DNA from: Styela clava
Taxonomy: Eukaryota; Chordata; Ascidiacea; Stolidobranchia; Styelidae
Direction: 5' to 3'
Length of the DNA: 64,000 bases
NCBI RefSeq assembly: GCF_964204865.1
Contig: NC_135259.1
Span: 7,822,974-7,886,973 of the forward strand
Below the pieces are notes generated by a model. That model was not told the DNA's origin and made no database searches. It saw only the letters and a program-made list of their open reading frames with translations. A program made the translations under genes and the position numbers. Each line of letters begins with the position of its first letter. Positions within the stretch are counted from its first letter, which is position 1. Positions 1 through 12,618 of this stretch are shown here, in pieces.

Positions 1-198
1 CCTTCAACAGATTCGCCGTTCACCTTCGAAAATTGAACAAATGGTTGTTTCTAATATAATTGGATTTATATATATATATACGTTTATATATACTTCACTA
101 CATTGCAGAATTGATTGGTGAGTTCTTGTATTCGAATTTTATTTTTTATTTTCATATAGGTAATAAATGAGGCAAAATAGCTCTCACTGGATTAAGTG

Positions 199-1164
199 CA
201 GGGTGTTCATAAAGTCTCTTAACATTTAAGAAACAACATATTAAAAAGGTAAATGATGTGATATTGCAATGAGGGTTGTTCTATGTAAATCGATATTTAA
301 AAAAAAATTGACACTAAAATCATTGTTTTAGATAAAACTTCCCAAATAAAATTTCTTATGTTTAATGATTGAAGTATATGAACGAATTTCTGAGGATGAA
401 GCATTCCTCAAGCGAGTCTGTTTCAGTGATGAGACAACTCTCCATGTCTCAGGAAAGTTAAATAAACACAATTTATGAATTTGGGGATCGCAAAACCCCC
501 ATGCGAGTGAGAACTTCAGCGTGATAGTCCAAAGAGAATGTTCGGTGTTGAATTGTGTGCAATCGAAAAATTAGGCCATTTTTTTCAACAAGGCATCAAT
601 TACTGCAGATGTTTACCTTAACCTTCTCACCGAATATGAATGAATTTCAACCAACCATCATATCCCAGCAAGATGGCGCACCACCCCACTGGGGACTGCA
701 TGTTCGTGAGAACCTCAATGAAACTTTTCCCGACCGATTGATTGGAAGGGATAGGCCGATTCCATAGCCACCACATTAACCAGACATCACTCCCCTGGAA
801 TTATTTTATTGCGGTTATTTAAAGGATATTGTGTATCGAACAAAAGTACCGGACATAACTAACCTAAAACAAAGAATTTCCAATGCCATTGCAACCATTG
901 ATGAGGCTATGCTACAACGAACATTGCAGGAAATTGAGTACCATATAGTCTTACCATCTTCGTGCAACTAATGGTGCCCATATAGAAGTTTAATAAATAG
1001 AGTCATAATATTTTTTGAATAAACGTTCAAAACTGTATTAATTGTGTCAATGAAAACTATATGAAATACTCATTAACATAAAACAACCCGCATTGCGATA
1101 TCTCATCATTTCTCTTCGTAATAGTTTTTTTTTAATTGTAAATGGACTTTAGAGTCATTCTGTA
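199..1164 (+). mobile_element. Degenerate mariner (DD34D-type) element, copy 1
   Basis: The left end CAGGGTGTTCATAAAGTCTC is a typical mariner terminal repeat. A decayed inverted counterpart (gactttagagtcattctgta) lies at about 1143-1162. Inside are transposase pieces in order: FSDETTLHVSGK (first catalytic Asp, ~425-460), QQDGAPPHW (second Asp, ~670) and PDITPLELFYCGYLKDIVY (~780-830), followed by a helical C-terminal tail. Stops and frameshifts break the gene, including a TAA just before PDITPL, so no active transposase is expected. It is inserted in the spacer of the type-A peptide gene, within the first exon or intron of the plus-strand family-2 candidate. Confidence 0.9.
555..767 (+). 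pseudogene. Mariner transposase fragment
   Basis: The open stretch contains QQDGAPPHW and LNETFPDRLIGRDRPIP, which matches the central part of mariner-family transposases (around the second catalytic Asp and the W-I-G-R segment). Only about 70 codons are open, compared with about 340 in an intact transposase. The ATG at 555 is not a genuine start. Confidence 0.85.
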
Positions 1165-1202
1165 TTTTGTATTTTGTTATTTTAGTTTGGACAGGGACGC
1201 AG

Positions 1203-1599
1203 GTGCGTTGTCCCTTGATGTGATAAAATTGCAACTGAAATCAATGGGTGACGAAAAATAACGGAAAACATCGATATCTTCGAATCGAACATCCAGGCGT
1301 TTCCAGGTTCTATAAAAGATATTAGTTTATATCGATAATTTTCCATGACCATCATTTTAAATAAGATGTCAGAAATTGATTGAGGAATACGAACTGATAA
1401 ATCGAGGTCTTTTCAATAATAATTTTTCATAATTTTTACGTATGTTTCTTTTTCTGTCAAATTAATTTTTAGTGAATAAACCTTTCACTTTTTACAATAA
1501 CATAAATCTCCTTCTATTTCTAAATATAATTTCTATTCAGCTTTCTTGTATTCCCTCAAGAACAGTGAACTGAAAATAGTTGTCAATGTGAATATTTAG
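1203..1599 (+). pseudogene. Family-2 exon relics in spacer A1
   Basis: After a CAG acceptor at 1202 the sequence aligns with exon b of the better-preserved copies near 38.9 and 46.1 kb (LDVIKLQLKSMGDEK), then hits a TAA. A 59-nt exon-c homologue at 1541-1599 follows ttctattcag and ends in TAG, with the same length as in the 39.2-kb copy and a related sequence (NSELKIVVNVNI). The upstream mariner separates these pieces from exon a, so this copy looks dead. Whether family 2 is a real gene is itself uncertain. Confidence 0.35.
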
Positions 1600-2462
1600 T
1601 TTTACTTTCGTACCCTCATAATACTTATGATATTTGAACAAATAATTAAATTAAGGGCAATGTCTTTCGACAACATCGTTTTGACCTGGGTCTTATTTTA
1701 TTAATGGTTTGGAGTCAGGCTGAGATGTAGTTATGTTTTATTTGAAGTATTATAAAGATGAAATTCAATTACTGACGTTTATAACTAATCTAAATAATGT
1801 ACAAATTAGTCTACTAAAACATGTTGCTCAAAAATATGCACACAAATATAAACTGTGAATCACAGAAAACAAGGCTTGATTATCATATAGTACTAACTAA
1901 TAAATTACTTGAAACAAATCCGATAAATTATGTTAAAAACGAATAATAAATGATATTACGTTCTTTTTAACACACTAGCATATACAATAATTATTCGAGT
2001 TCAATAGGCGTTTTAGAAATTTTTTTTTCTGATTTTATGCTGATCTATATATAATATATATCAAGTATTTATTTTCTAGAACCGGAGAAGTTTGTTACCC
2101 GGCCTTTGTAAATATCTTCCCGGTGGATTCCAATCAAATGTGCGTGAGCTGGCATCTGAGCAGCGGAAGTACTGTTCAATTTACAAAAAATGATTGACGT
2201 TGCTAACCGAACGTATCACCCACTTTTCAGGAGTCGGTTGGCCGACTGTCGTGGTATGTCGGGTATGATGATGTTTGTAACCTTGCTGATGGTTATGAAT
2301 GATGCCAATCATTTGGTGACATTATGTTGACGAAAACTTTAATATTGTATTTTACCATTCATTGCCGTTGTGACTTGAAGTTGCTCATGTTCCCGGGATT
2401 ATGTATCAAGGTTTAAATTGGTGGCGCTTAAAATTATTTCCTTAATTGGACCAAAATACAAT

Positions 2463-2980
2463 ACGAGAATATCGGTCGGAGACCGAAGACTTATGGATGG
2501 AAACTGCGGTTTTGATTCATGACTCTATAGTGACACCACGACATAATTCATCCAAAATCAATAGGCTTCTGGTCTGAGATATGATGAATGCACATGCAAA
2601 ATTTGGAGCAGATGCAACCTCGCTTCCGTGAGATATCGCGTGCATCTAACAGACAGACAGACAAACAGACAGACAAATACCTATGAACATACTTACCGAT
2701 CTTAAGATTGATAAGTAATTAGAAATAAGAAATAACGAGAGTATCGGTCGGAGACCGAAGACTTATCGATCGAAACTGCGGTTTTGATTCATGACTCTAT
2801 AGTGACACCGCGTGTCCCATTACTAATTAAATATTAACTCGCTAATTATCCACGTGCAAAATTTGGAGCAGATCCAACCACGCCTTCGTGAGATATCGCG
2901 TGCATCTAACAGACAGACAAACATACAGAAAGACAAACACACAAATACCTATCAACATACTTAGCGATCTAGAGATTGCT
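2463..2980. repeat. Two head-to-tail GACA-tailed interspersed repeats
   Basis: Two related ~250-bp copies (about 2463-2720 and 2738-2980) each begin with a segment like gagaatatcggtcggagacc. They contain gagatatcgcgtgcatctaa and end in variable (acag/acaa)n followed by aatacctat-aacatactta. The shared head and simple-sequence tail suggest a SINE or a 3' LINE fragment. The exact family is not recognised. Confidence 0.7.
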
Positions 2981-3496
2981 AGAGATAGCTAGAGATAACT
3001 AGAGATTGCAAGGGCTCAGAGAGTACGTAGTCTAACGTAGTACGGGGATTTGGTTACCGGTTGTAGAGAATTTCATATTTCCAAATATTCGAAATTTTTT
3101 TCACCTTGCGTGATTGCGTGATTGATTTAAATAACACCGGAAAAATATTTAAACTGTTCACAGTTCTAATATGTTACATCGCTTATGGTTAATTGTACAG
3201 GTGTTGAAGACGCATGCATGGATGACACATCCTGATGACAGCTCGTCCTGACGTTGCCCCTGACGACGCCTATGGACGAATTCTTTGGTCTATTGTATTC
3301 CTTAATTTGAAGACTATTTTGTAATCTAGTAGCTATATATCCCTATAATATATATATATTTAAACCAGACCGAACTCCAAACATCGATCGGCTGATGCCC
3401 ATTTTTATTTTAATATTGTACAAAATAACTGTGTTAATTTTATTGTCATTTGTTGATCAAATGCTCTATTTTATTGAAATTGTCTTCTCGATAAGT

Positions 3497-3987
3497 TCAT
3501 CCAGCAAAAGTTCTGCGTCTGCTATTTGGAAGCATCTGAAAACTTCCCCTTCGGCCTGTAAAAACAAAGACAGAGTGAATTGTGTAATACTGCTATGGTT
3601 AGTTGTATATGTCACATTGATAATGGCATTGTCAAACTTTCTTTCAATATCTTGATCGTTTTAAAAATAATAGAAAAGATGAATAAAAATTTATTTTCGT
3701 AAATTACTGAAAATAAATTATTCAAGAAATCGTTTCCAGTCGATAACAGGCTGATTCAAATAACATATGACTCATGGTTAGTAAACAAAACTTTCAGAAC
3801 GATTAGAGTATAATGTTATATGAAGTCTAATTCAATTACGTATAAATAGGTGTTCTGCGTAAGTAATATCGACAAATCGGCGAAAATAAATTTTTTATTT
3901 ATTCGCTTGTAACTTCCTACCTTCAATAGATACAATCCACAGTACCAGCACAATGAGAACGAAAATTTTCCGTGAGATGGGTCCCAT
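3497..3987 (-). CDS. Secreted Arg-rich peptide gene A1 (cationic-peptide family)
   Basis: Two coding exons. Exon 2 (4018-3921) follows the acceptor ttcatcag and has its ATG at 3987. It encodes a 22-residue signal peptide: basic start MGPISRK, hydrophobic core IFVLIVLVLWIV, then SIE. It ends at donor GAAG|GTAGGA in phase 1. Exon 3 starts at 3555 after tttttacag. The split codon gives Gly, followed by RRGSFQM and a tail containing SRRRTFAG, with TGA at 3497-3499. AATAAA (TTTATT on plus) lies 22 bp beyond, at 3470-3475. TATA box and non-coding exon 1 are at 4419-4480. The predicted mature peptide has about 18 residues and charge about +5. The architecture resembles short secreted host-defence peptides, but no named family is recognised. 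An alternative exon-3 frame (AEGEVFRC...) is also open here but does not match the splice phase. Confidence 0.7.
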
Positions 3988-4418
3988 TTCTTTGTCGCAA
4001 TTGCAAGGAACTTTCCAACTGATGAAGCAGACAAAAAAAAAATAATTCAAAACTTTGAAAAATTAAAATGATCATTAGAATATGAAAAGTGATAAAACAC
4101 GCTATCGGAAATATATGCACAAAATCTTGCAAAATGCAAAAATGTCTTTCAAATCGACATGTAGTGTCTATTATGCCCGAAGTATCTCTTTGACATAACA
4201 GCCCATCGGCATTTTTGTCATTTCAAAAACTTGATATTTCATCATTATATTACTGAAATAGGTAGTCTTACCATGTTTTAAGTTAATTGCTCATAATTGT
4301 TATCGTATTAATCACAGAGAAACTAAACCCTTACATATTTTGCATACAAAAATCGCTTACGCTATGCATCTTTGGTTTTCTTAGACATAGCAGATTAAGA
4401 ATAATCTTCAAAACTCAC

Positions 4419-4480
4419 CAATATAGAATATTATGAAGAAGTAATATAATATAAATCATCAGCAATCATCTTTTTATATA
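4419..4480 (-). promoter_or_regulatory. Promoter and non-coding exon 1 of gene A1
   Basis: On the minus strand TATATAA (4480-4474) is followed ~60 bp later by a donor-like GTGAGT at 4418. The short transcribed piece between them would be a 5'-UTR exon spliced to the acceptor at 4019. Confidence 0.65.
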
Positions 4481-4730
4481 GTTTTAATGCTCTATTTTTT
4501 ATGTTTAGATCGGGAAATGACCTCTTAAATAACCGCTTCCGCTGTGCACACATGCTATTAATTTACCCGCCTGTTCATGCGATTAAATATTCATTGAAAG
4601 AAACGGATGCAAACAATTTTGAATGCGGGCGTACAAAAGATTTATTTTCGTCGATTTCCAGAAAAGATCAAACATTAAATCAATTTCATACTTACTCGTG
4701 ATTTTAATCTGTTATTAACTTGCATCCAAT

Positions 4731-5201
4731 GTGGCTAATTCCTCTTACACTATATATCCCCGGGAAATACTTGGTTGGGATAGAAAATTTTTAACAGAAA
4801 ACCTTCTACAGATTCGCCGTTCACCTTCGAAAACAGACGCGCGATGTATCATTTTACCAAGTGGAAGTAAGTATATATACGTTGAGTTTAGCGCGACACT
4901 GCAGTTTAAAAAGTGTTGTTCAATTATTATGCGTTTTATAGTAATTTTTATATTACTTGTATTAGATTATCATTCCATTTTACGTCATGTCTTATGTATT
5001 ACATTAGACAGTCCTATTCCCTTCTTTATTGTTAATGTTGGACTTGCAAAAATAGCAAAGCTTATACAAAACTTATATTTTAGCTTTAAATACAATGACA
5101 TTTTATCAATATTTATCAAAATTTTTAATAGTACAAAGAATTCGAAGCATAATACAGTATTGAATATCATATACACAAATAACTGCTTCGCTCCATTCTA
5201 A
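4731..5201 (+). other. 156-codon open frame, probably not a gene
   Basis: This is one of the longest open frames in the window, but its first third runs through the conserved upstream flank of the peptide-gene promoter. The rest is low-complexity, AT-driven hydrophobic sequence. I see no domain or convincing splice or promoter context. It is duplicated at 18192-18662. Confidence 0.3.
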
Positions 5202-5301
5202 TCATTTCTCCTCTTTGCATAATATCAGAATATTATTAATGTCAAAATAACAAGAATATTAAAGAATAATACACATCACAATTTATATATATACTCTATG
5301 G

Positions 5302-5376
5302 CAGCGATTTTCTCATGATGAATCAAATTGTAGCATAGTCTATGCTACAATTTGATTCATCATGAGAAAATCGCTG
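5302..5376. repeat. Perfect 37-bp-arm hairpin, copy 1
   Basis: Arms 5302-5338 and 5340-5376 are exact reverse complements separated by one T (cagcgattttctcatgatga ... tcatcatgagaaaatcgctg). It could be a terminal hairpin of a foldback element or a hairpin RNA. A one-base loop is unlike a classic microRNA precursor. Confidence 0.95.
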
Positions 5377-5399
5377 ACATTTATACGTTTCTCCAAGTC

Positions 5400-8300
5400 T
5401 TCAGCATGCAGTTCTACAGATTTGTTCGAAATTGTTTGTTGAGAACCACGTGTAATGCTATTCGGTATTATACCCATAATAAAAACTGAATAAAAGTTGG
5501 TTGATTCAATATTTCTACTTTTTTGTGTGTACTGATATCGATTTCTTTTTCAAACTTCATTTCTCGTACACTCCATATACCAAACAGAAAACTAAGTGAC
5601 GTATATCACCTTTATTCTCTAAAACATCGACAAGGGAAAGGTTTAAATATGAATGCTGGGTTCGAATGACGTCAATTCATTAGTCAGCATTTAATATACT
5701 ATTCAATTATAACAAAAATCGATGATCAACAAAATAAGTTAAACGAGCTTCCTTCATTATCTTTATGCGTATTTTACATGCTGCGCGAGCCCGCGATCGC
5801 GTTAGTTAAGAGTTTTTTGATTCGACAAGACTGACCCACGATTATCTAATTGGATCGAAGTAAATTTGATTAAGGATATTTTTTTATTTCATTTTATTCA
5901 TGAATGAATTTATGTACAAATATTTTTCGCTTTGACCAAAATCCATTACATTTCTCTTCAATTCCTGGGTATTATTCTATTTCTATCGCTGGCCATATTG
6001 ACGCAAAATAAGTATGAGAGCGGGATGTTCAGTTTTATTGTACACTATGATGTCTAAAAAAAATTATTACTCAAATTGTTTTGTTGCAATTTTTATAATT
6101 TCAAACGAATCAAAAATAGTCTAATAAAACCTGCGTATTGGGTTTTCTAACAACCCCATTATCAGAACATACGCAACTTTTTCATTTTTCTCATGTCGAT
6201 AAAATATATCACCAAATCCAAAATTAAATTTTAATGAATTTGGAGCACTGACGATTTACATTAATCGAGTCATGGAATCAATAAAATGCGAATCGTCGAA
6301 ATGAATTTGGAATTTGGTAAGTTTCTAAAAATGAACCTTTATACTCTTGAATCCCATCATAGTCCCAATCTATCGATATATGAGACGCACTATACTAATT
6401 TATAGGTATATTTGAATATGACCAAAAACTTTATTTGTTCTACAATATTTTTTCTCATCACTTTTTTTATCATGAAGGATCAGCTTCAATAAATATAAGT
6501 AAGTAAAATTATTTATAAAACACGTAATACTATACCTTAAAAATATATGGTATATTTGTAAACGTTTATCATTAACTATCATGCACTAACTCAAGCTCAT
6601 GCTTGCCTACTCCGATAAGCTGTTACACAAAACTCTGTGTCCAGTTTTATAACTGAATCGGACATTTAATTGCTAAACATAAATGTCAATCAAAATCGTT
6701 GGGAGAAACGATCTAATACCCTGATCAGAAAATCTGAAAACCACAATCATGCATCGGAGAAACGATTTAATACCCATAAATCAGTAAGGATATGCATATT
6801 GGTATTGTATCGGATCGGATCGGGATCGGATGTGTATATCGTCCCACTCTCTTTGACAATTTGTAACATTAGTTGTAAACTAGATATTTATATAACACTT
6901 GAAAACACCGCGTTTTTCTATTTTATTCACAATACCCACTATATCTATATTAATACTCAGTAATGATAATTCAATACGTCACCTATACAAATTGAAAATG
7001 CCACAGACAGCGATATTGTGGTTGGGGATTTTAAATTCATGAAATACCATGCAGAGGTCTTTTTTGAAAATCTGTCAAAAATGGCATTGTCTTTTTAATC
7101 TCATTTGTAAAAATATTTGAATTTAAGCTTTGCAGGAGGATGTGATTTACATTTGAATTGACATCATCCAATTATTTGGCATTTGATTTTGTCCCTGCTA
7201 TATATTGTTAACGAAGATAGATTTCCACAATCACAGTCATTTGTTCGCTATTCACTAGTATTCAAATTCGTTTGTTTTGTGGTATGCTTTCAAAAACAAT
7301 CTGGTCCGAAGCAATCTATATTTTTCCTGAATGTGGGACATTTCTCATTTATAATGCCGCTACAGGAAGGTTTGTCAATTACCAAACGTAAAAGTAAATT
7401 CTCAATTTATCCTAAAAGACAAAATTTAAATTTTTCTATCATTTCATCCATATTCATATTAGTAATTACATGTGGCTGAATTATGAAGGGTGAATAACCT
7501 GAAATAGATCATAAGTAAAAACGAACAAAAAATGACTTCTAAAATATCACCTAAATTAGATGAGATAATAAAATGATTTGTTATTCCGTATCAGATCACA
7601 AAAATTCCCCCCTAAAATTATAAATGTGCTTTAAATTTTAACCACGAAAACTCTTACCACAAAACTTTTACGTCTACGCCATTTTCTTTTAATAACAAAC
7701 ATTTAAAACATAAAAACTACATATTGCATTATGTGGGATATATATTATAACGACCTTATATTATAAAGTTCACTGGGTGGCTTAATAAATATATCTCGCA
7801 GGAACGTGATTTTCAAGTGCAAACGCATAAACGAGTCTAAAATGCATTTAAAAACGCAAAATTTGAATTGAATTTGCATCGGTTACGCCCAAAACTATTG
7901 TTGAACGAATGATAAATCATAAAAATGAAATAAATATATCAACATTATATTCAACTATATGCCCCTATTCACATGACGCATCAAATAATAATTTTCTCAT
8001 TATACTAACGTCAGAAATAGAAACTTTGACGTATAAAATGACAGATAAAAATATCTAGAAGCTGTAAGTTCATATACTAAGTATCACCTTTCACTTTCAT
8101 CTGTGACATTTCATTACCCATTCACGTAAAACCGTAAATGATTTCGAATTTTATCATAGTATCTCACAGTCTGACAACTTTTATAATGAATTCGAAGATA
8201 AAACGTCGATCGATTGTGACAGAAATATATGAGATATCACTGTCCAATACTTGATAAAACATTTTCGTCATCAATTCCAAAGTATTAAATTTTAAAACGG

Positions 8301-10640
8301 CTGCCATCAACAGTACAAAAGATACATTTTGAGACGAAAAAGTCCTATCTCAAAGATAAACATCTTAGGCTGGCATCATGTTAATTTTGCATCCATTATT
8401 CAGTGTCAAGATTTTAGTAGTCGACTGCCCACAAAATGCTTTCGATTTGCTTCATCGGCCATATTATGGATAAGAAAAAATAAAATTTAGATTTTGCGAA
8501 GATAATTGAGTATCTTTTATATTTGTGTTATTTTATTTTATCTTAGTGCTATTTACATATGCATATGTATAAAAATTAAAACCTTGTACCTAATTTTTTC
8601 TTTTAAATTTAACATTTGGCCATCGTCTGCATGCTCAAAACTATTCCGTTAACATGCTATATGCTATTGTGAAAAAAACTTTCGGTATTTTTGAGAAACT
8701 TTTGACTGAGAATACAATTCTATAATGTAATATGACTAGTTCTTTTGCCTTTCGACGAAATTATAGTAACATCTCGCGAAAAAATATTTTCAAATATTCC
8801 CGAAGTACCGTAAATTACATTTTATTTTGCAACATTTTTAATAAGATACTATCTGAAAAAAGCGATGATAATCATATACAGGGAAATAAAAAGATTTCAC
8901 CGTTTCTAAGCAAAAAATATGTTTTTAGGCTACCTGTCCTAATACTCTGATTAAAAATAGTTTACCCCTTTACAGCGGATTTCACACTTTTTTTTCTAAA
9001 TCATTTTCCTCAACAAAGTTACTTGACGCATAAACTTCCAGATTTAATAAAACTCCTTAAATTTGAATACAGTTTATTTAACATATAAATAGCCAGGCAT
9101 AGTGTAAAGTACCATTTTTACAATCGCTTCGTTTGTTGTCGAACTATAACTCTTGTGGATTATCATCCTGCGCTGACCTAGATGACATAGACACAACAAT
9201 TTAACGTGTAACATAGGCACCTCAATTAGTTCAGAATAATAAACAAGATTTTGGCATCGTTAATTACCTTTTCATGACATGACGCTTTGTTTAGTCAGAA
9301 TCAGTGTTCCTGAATATACCAGCTGATGGTCTTGTTAGTCATCAAAATAATTTTACCAATTTCAGTCCAATTGAGGGTCACATTAAACCGAGTTTTTCAA
9401 AGACTGCCTCTGTCCATTTCATATTTGTTTCGTTTGACTTCTTCCCAAATTAATATAAACAAATGTGTAGTGACCTACTTTAGTTCCAAATGAGATGCTT
9501 TTTTAATTGTCAGTGCCCTATGACCTCAAATGCAATAATACATATTGTTTAAAACCATCAGACCAGAACAGTCGGAAACCTACATATAATTACAAACCAA
9601 GGTGATATTTCACGAATATGCAATGGGCTGATTAGACTTGAGTACTAACCATTTCTGTGTGTTCGCCTATCATGAACTTTGGCATACTATATATATGAAG
9701 GGAAGCAGTAAATAAAGTATACATTGAACAAACCTTTTCTCCCACTGTTTTATCGACTATTTCATGTTTTTAAACTAACGTATAACTTATGATGCATGTC
9801 GAATAACTATCATATCATAAACCAACATACCATGTAATCATGCATCAATACAAGGTTTATATACACACATATATATTCAAGATAGCAGTTTCATTCTTTC
9901 CTGAAACGTATTGGACGCTAGTTTTATTGTCAACCATATTCAGATTGTATCCCTCCCTAATCAAAAGAATTATTGAAAATAATGTCCCCATGCACGACAC
10001 TTAGATACTTGTTTTTGATTGCGTAATCCTTTAGTTAGAACTGAAATCTCAGGGGAACTTGACTGTGTTTCGATCTAATGATGCATGCACTGCCCGCAAT
10101 GGCACGTGTAGACGTAGTTACCGCCACAAGTATGTGACGTTGATGGCGTTTCTACCATTTAAACATAACAGTAACTCAGTGGTAGAAAGTGAATCGCCGA
10201 TGAAAGATTGCAAGAGGGATCAAACAATAAAATCCTAAATTCTAACTTAACTAACTCTTAAAAGTAAACAGAATATAAGATGAGGATATATATAAGTTAA
10301 TTAGTTCTTTTGTTTTAGACGTTGGTTCATAGACACGTTTGGAATGTATTAATTCATTGCACTGTGTTGTGGAGAAGTCATGGTTTGAACAAAATAACAG
10401 TGCTCCTTTGTGACATTTCCTCGCTGTATTAATTAACACATCAGCTGGGTCTTTTTTTTACGGATACTAAACTACAAAAACTTGAATAAATCAACACTCC
10501 AGCTGGCATATCGTTTTCTTTAACAATTCAATTGGGTGTACGTAGCCAGCACATTGGGATTGTTTTGTATACGACGTAATCTAGCTTTTACTCTCGTCTT
10601 CCGGTTCAAACAAGGCCTGACAAAGAGCCACTAATATCTA
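5400..10640. other. Long stretch without recognisable genes
   Basis: AT-rich sequence with only short open frames (none above ~98 codons), no domain that I recognise, and no repeat beyond simple AT tracts. The identical counterpart is 18861-23161. The sequence switches from identical to diverged at 9701. Confidence 0.6.
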
Positions 10641-10651
10641 TCAATATCTTA

Positions 10652-10889
10652 AGGAGAATATTGATCAGAGACCGAGGACTTATCGATCAAAAGTTAGGGA
10701 ATCCCCAAAAAAGCGCTCTTACTCCGTAGTGAACCTTGTGTCCCATCACTAATTAATTAATAACTCGCTAATTATACGACAAAATTCGCCCAAAATCGAT
10801 AGGCTTCTGGTCCGAGATATGATGAATGCACATGAAATGCACTTTGAAGCAGATTCAATCTCGTTTTTGTGAGATATCGCGTGCATCTA

Positions 10890-10934
<45 letters not shown>

Positions 10935-10981
10935 AAGACAAATACCTATCAACATACTTACCGATTGAAATCGATAAGTAA
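10652..10981. repeat. GACA-tailed interspersed repeat
   Basis: Starts near gagaatattgatcagagacc, contains gagatatcgcgtgcatctaa, and runs into a long (acag)n tract at about 10888-10935 before aatacctatcaacatactta and a short inverted repeat (ttaccgattgaaatcgataa). Confidence 0.7.
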
Positions 10982-11099
10982 CAACGCTCTCAACAGACTT
11001 TCTTCGCTGTTTAACAAGCACGAAATTCATCTATCTGAGAAGATTCGCTTGTGAGAAAGATTGATAGTTAAAACGTCAGATTAGCCTATAAACGCACAC

Positions 11100-11390
11100 G
11101 AATAGAGCAAAATAGTGTTGAAAAAGATGTATGAGTTTGTGTCTCACTGCAAATGCCGCAAAATTTCTTTTCAAAAAAGCATACGCTTAAAATTTCGGCA
11201 GGGTGGAGAGGGTGCATGCCGCCCAGGCTACATTTCTGACAAGCAAGAGAAAGAGCTGGGTATCATAATGCACCGCTATAAACTATATTACTTCTGTGGA
11301 TATCTCTTTTTCAGTTCACCGGTGATTTTACAGAAGATGTTTCAGTTATTTCTGCGTAATTGCGGCTAATATTACATAAGCAATTTTTTT
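11100..11390 (+). other. Candidate exon pair of unknown gene (B1)
   Basis: An exon-like segment follows atttcggcag (frame GGEGACRPGYISDKQEKELG) and ends at a possible donor ctgg|gtatca. A second follows ctttttcag (FTGDFTEDVSVISA then TAA). The diverged copy near 24.6-24.8 kb keeps both frames (FTGEFTGDVLVISA). The phases of the two pieces do not join cleanly in these frames, so this is weak. Confidence 0.2.
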
Positions 11391-12052
11391 TTATTTCTAC
11401 ACTCAAGGTGCAACAACATTGAGTTTGTTTTTAGCTCAAATGTTACGAAAAATACTTGAGCTTTGCTATGCACTTTTCAAATCATTAATCAGTTCCTATT
11501 TGGATGCTTCAACTGCTTCAATTCTACGTTCACTCAAAATAAGATCGCCCAGAGCCCAGAGAGTACGTAGTCTAACGAAGTACGGGAATTTAGTTACCGG
11601 TAGCAGAGAATTTCATATTTCCAAATATTCGTGATTGTTTTCTTCTTGCGTGATTGCATGTCACGGACGACAGATTGAAATCAGATTTGAATAATATCAG
11701 GAGAATATTTGGGCCATTCACTGTTCTAATATGTTACAACGCTTATGGCTAATTGTACAGGTGTAGAAGAAGCATGCATGGATGACACATCCTAATGACA
11801 GCTCGTCTTGACGTCGCCTCTGACAACGCCGAAGGACGAATTCTTTGATCTATAGTATTCCTTAATTTGAAGACTATTCTGTAATCTAGTAGCTATATAT
11901 CCCTATAATATATATTTAAACCAGACCAAACTCCAAACATTGATCGGCTGATGCTCATTTTTATTTCAATATTGTACAAAATAACTGTGTTAATTTTATT
12001 ATCATTTGTTGATTAAATGATGTATTTCATTGAAATTGTATTCTCGATAAGT

Positions 12053-12618
12053 TCATCCAGCAAAAGTTATGCGTCTGCGATTTGAAATCATCTGAAAACT
12101 TCCCCTTCGGCCTGTAAAGACAATGCAGTATTCGAAATTTTTTAAGAACTGTTGAAACCACTCGAAATAGCTTTTTTCAATCAATAAATGCATATACATA
12201 GACTGGTACAAAGGCAGAGTAAATTGTGTAACACTGCTATAGTTAGCGGTATATGTCACATTAATATTGGCATTGTCATACTTTTTTTCAATATCATGAT
12301 CGTTTTGAAAGGAATAGAAAAGATGAATAAAATACATTTTTATTTTAGTTACTTCAATAGATTGTTCGAAAATTGTTTCCAGTTGATGATAGAAATATGA
12401 CTCTTTGTTTAGTAAACAAAAATTTTATTACGAATGGAGTATAATGTTATATGACGTCTAATTAAATGACGTATAGATAGGTGTTCTACATAAGTAACAT
12501 CGACAAAACAGCAGGAATAAATTTTCTATTTATTTGCTTATAATTTCTTACCTTCAATAGATACAATCCACAGTACCAGCACGATGAAAACGACAATTTT
12601 TCTTAAGAGAGGTCCCAT
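12053..12618 (-). CDS. Secreted Arg-rich peptide gene B1
   Basis: ATG at 12618 starts exon 2 (12649-12552). The signal peptide is MGPLLRKIVVFIVLVLW...SIE, with a better donor than type A (GAAG|GTAAGA). Exon 3 begins at 12111 after gtctttacag and encodes RRGSFQMISNRRR plus ITFAG, with TGA at 12053. In this copy the competing exon-3 frame (AEGEVFR...) is stopped by TGA eight codons in, while the Arg-rich frame is intact. This supports the splice-phase choice. An AATAAA is at 11960-11965. Promoter at 13079-13140. Confidence 0.7.

Noticed and set aside
4501-4701. Recurrent 66-codon ORF MFRSGNDLLNNRFRC... immediately upstream of A/B promoters
   Set aside because: It is broken by a stop in unit B1 and by early stops in C units. 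Its conservation is explained by duplication of the promoter flank.
4731-5201. 156-codon open frame (and its duplicate at 18192) as a gene
   Set aside because: The frame starts in the conserved promoter flank, is AT-driven hydrophobic sequence, has no recognisable domain, and is not preserved in the B, C or D units.
10888-10935. Acag tandem tract as a CRISPR-like or minisatellite array
   Set aside because: A simple tetranucleotide tail of an interspersed repeat, with no spacers.
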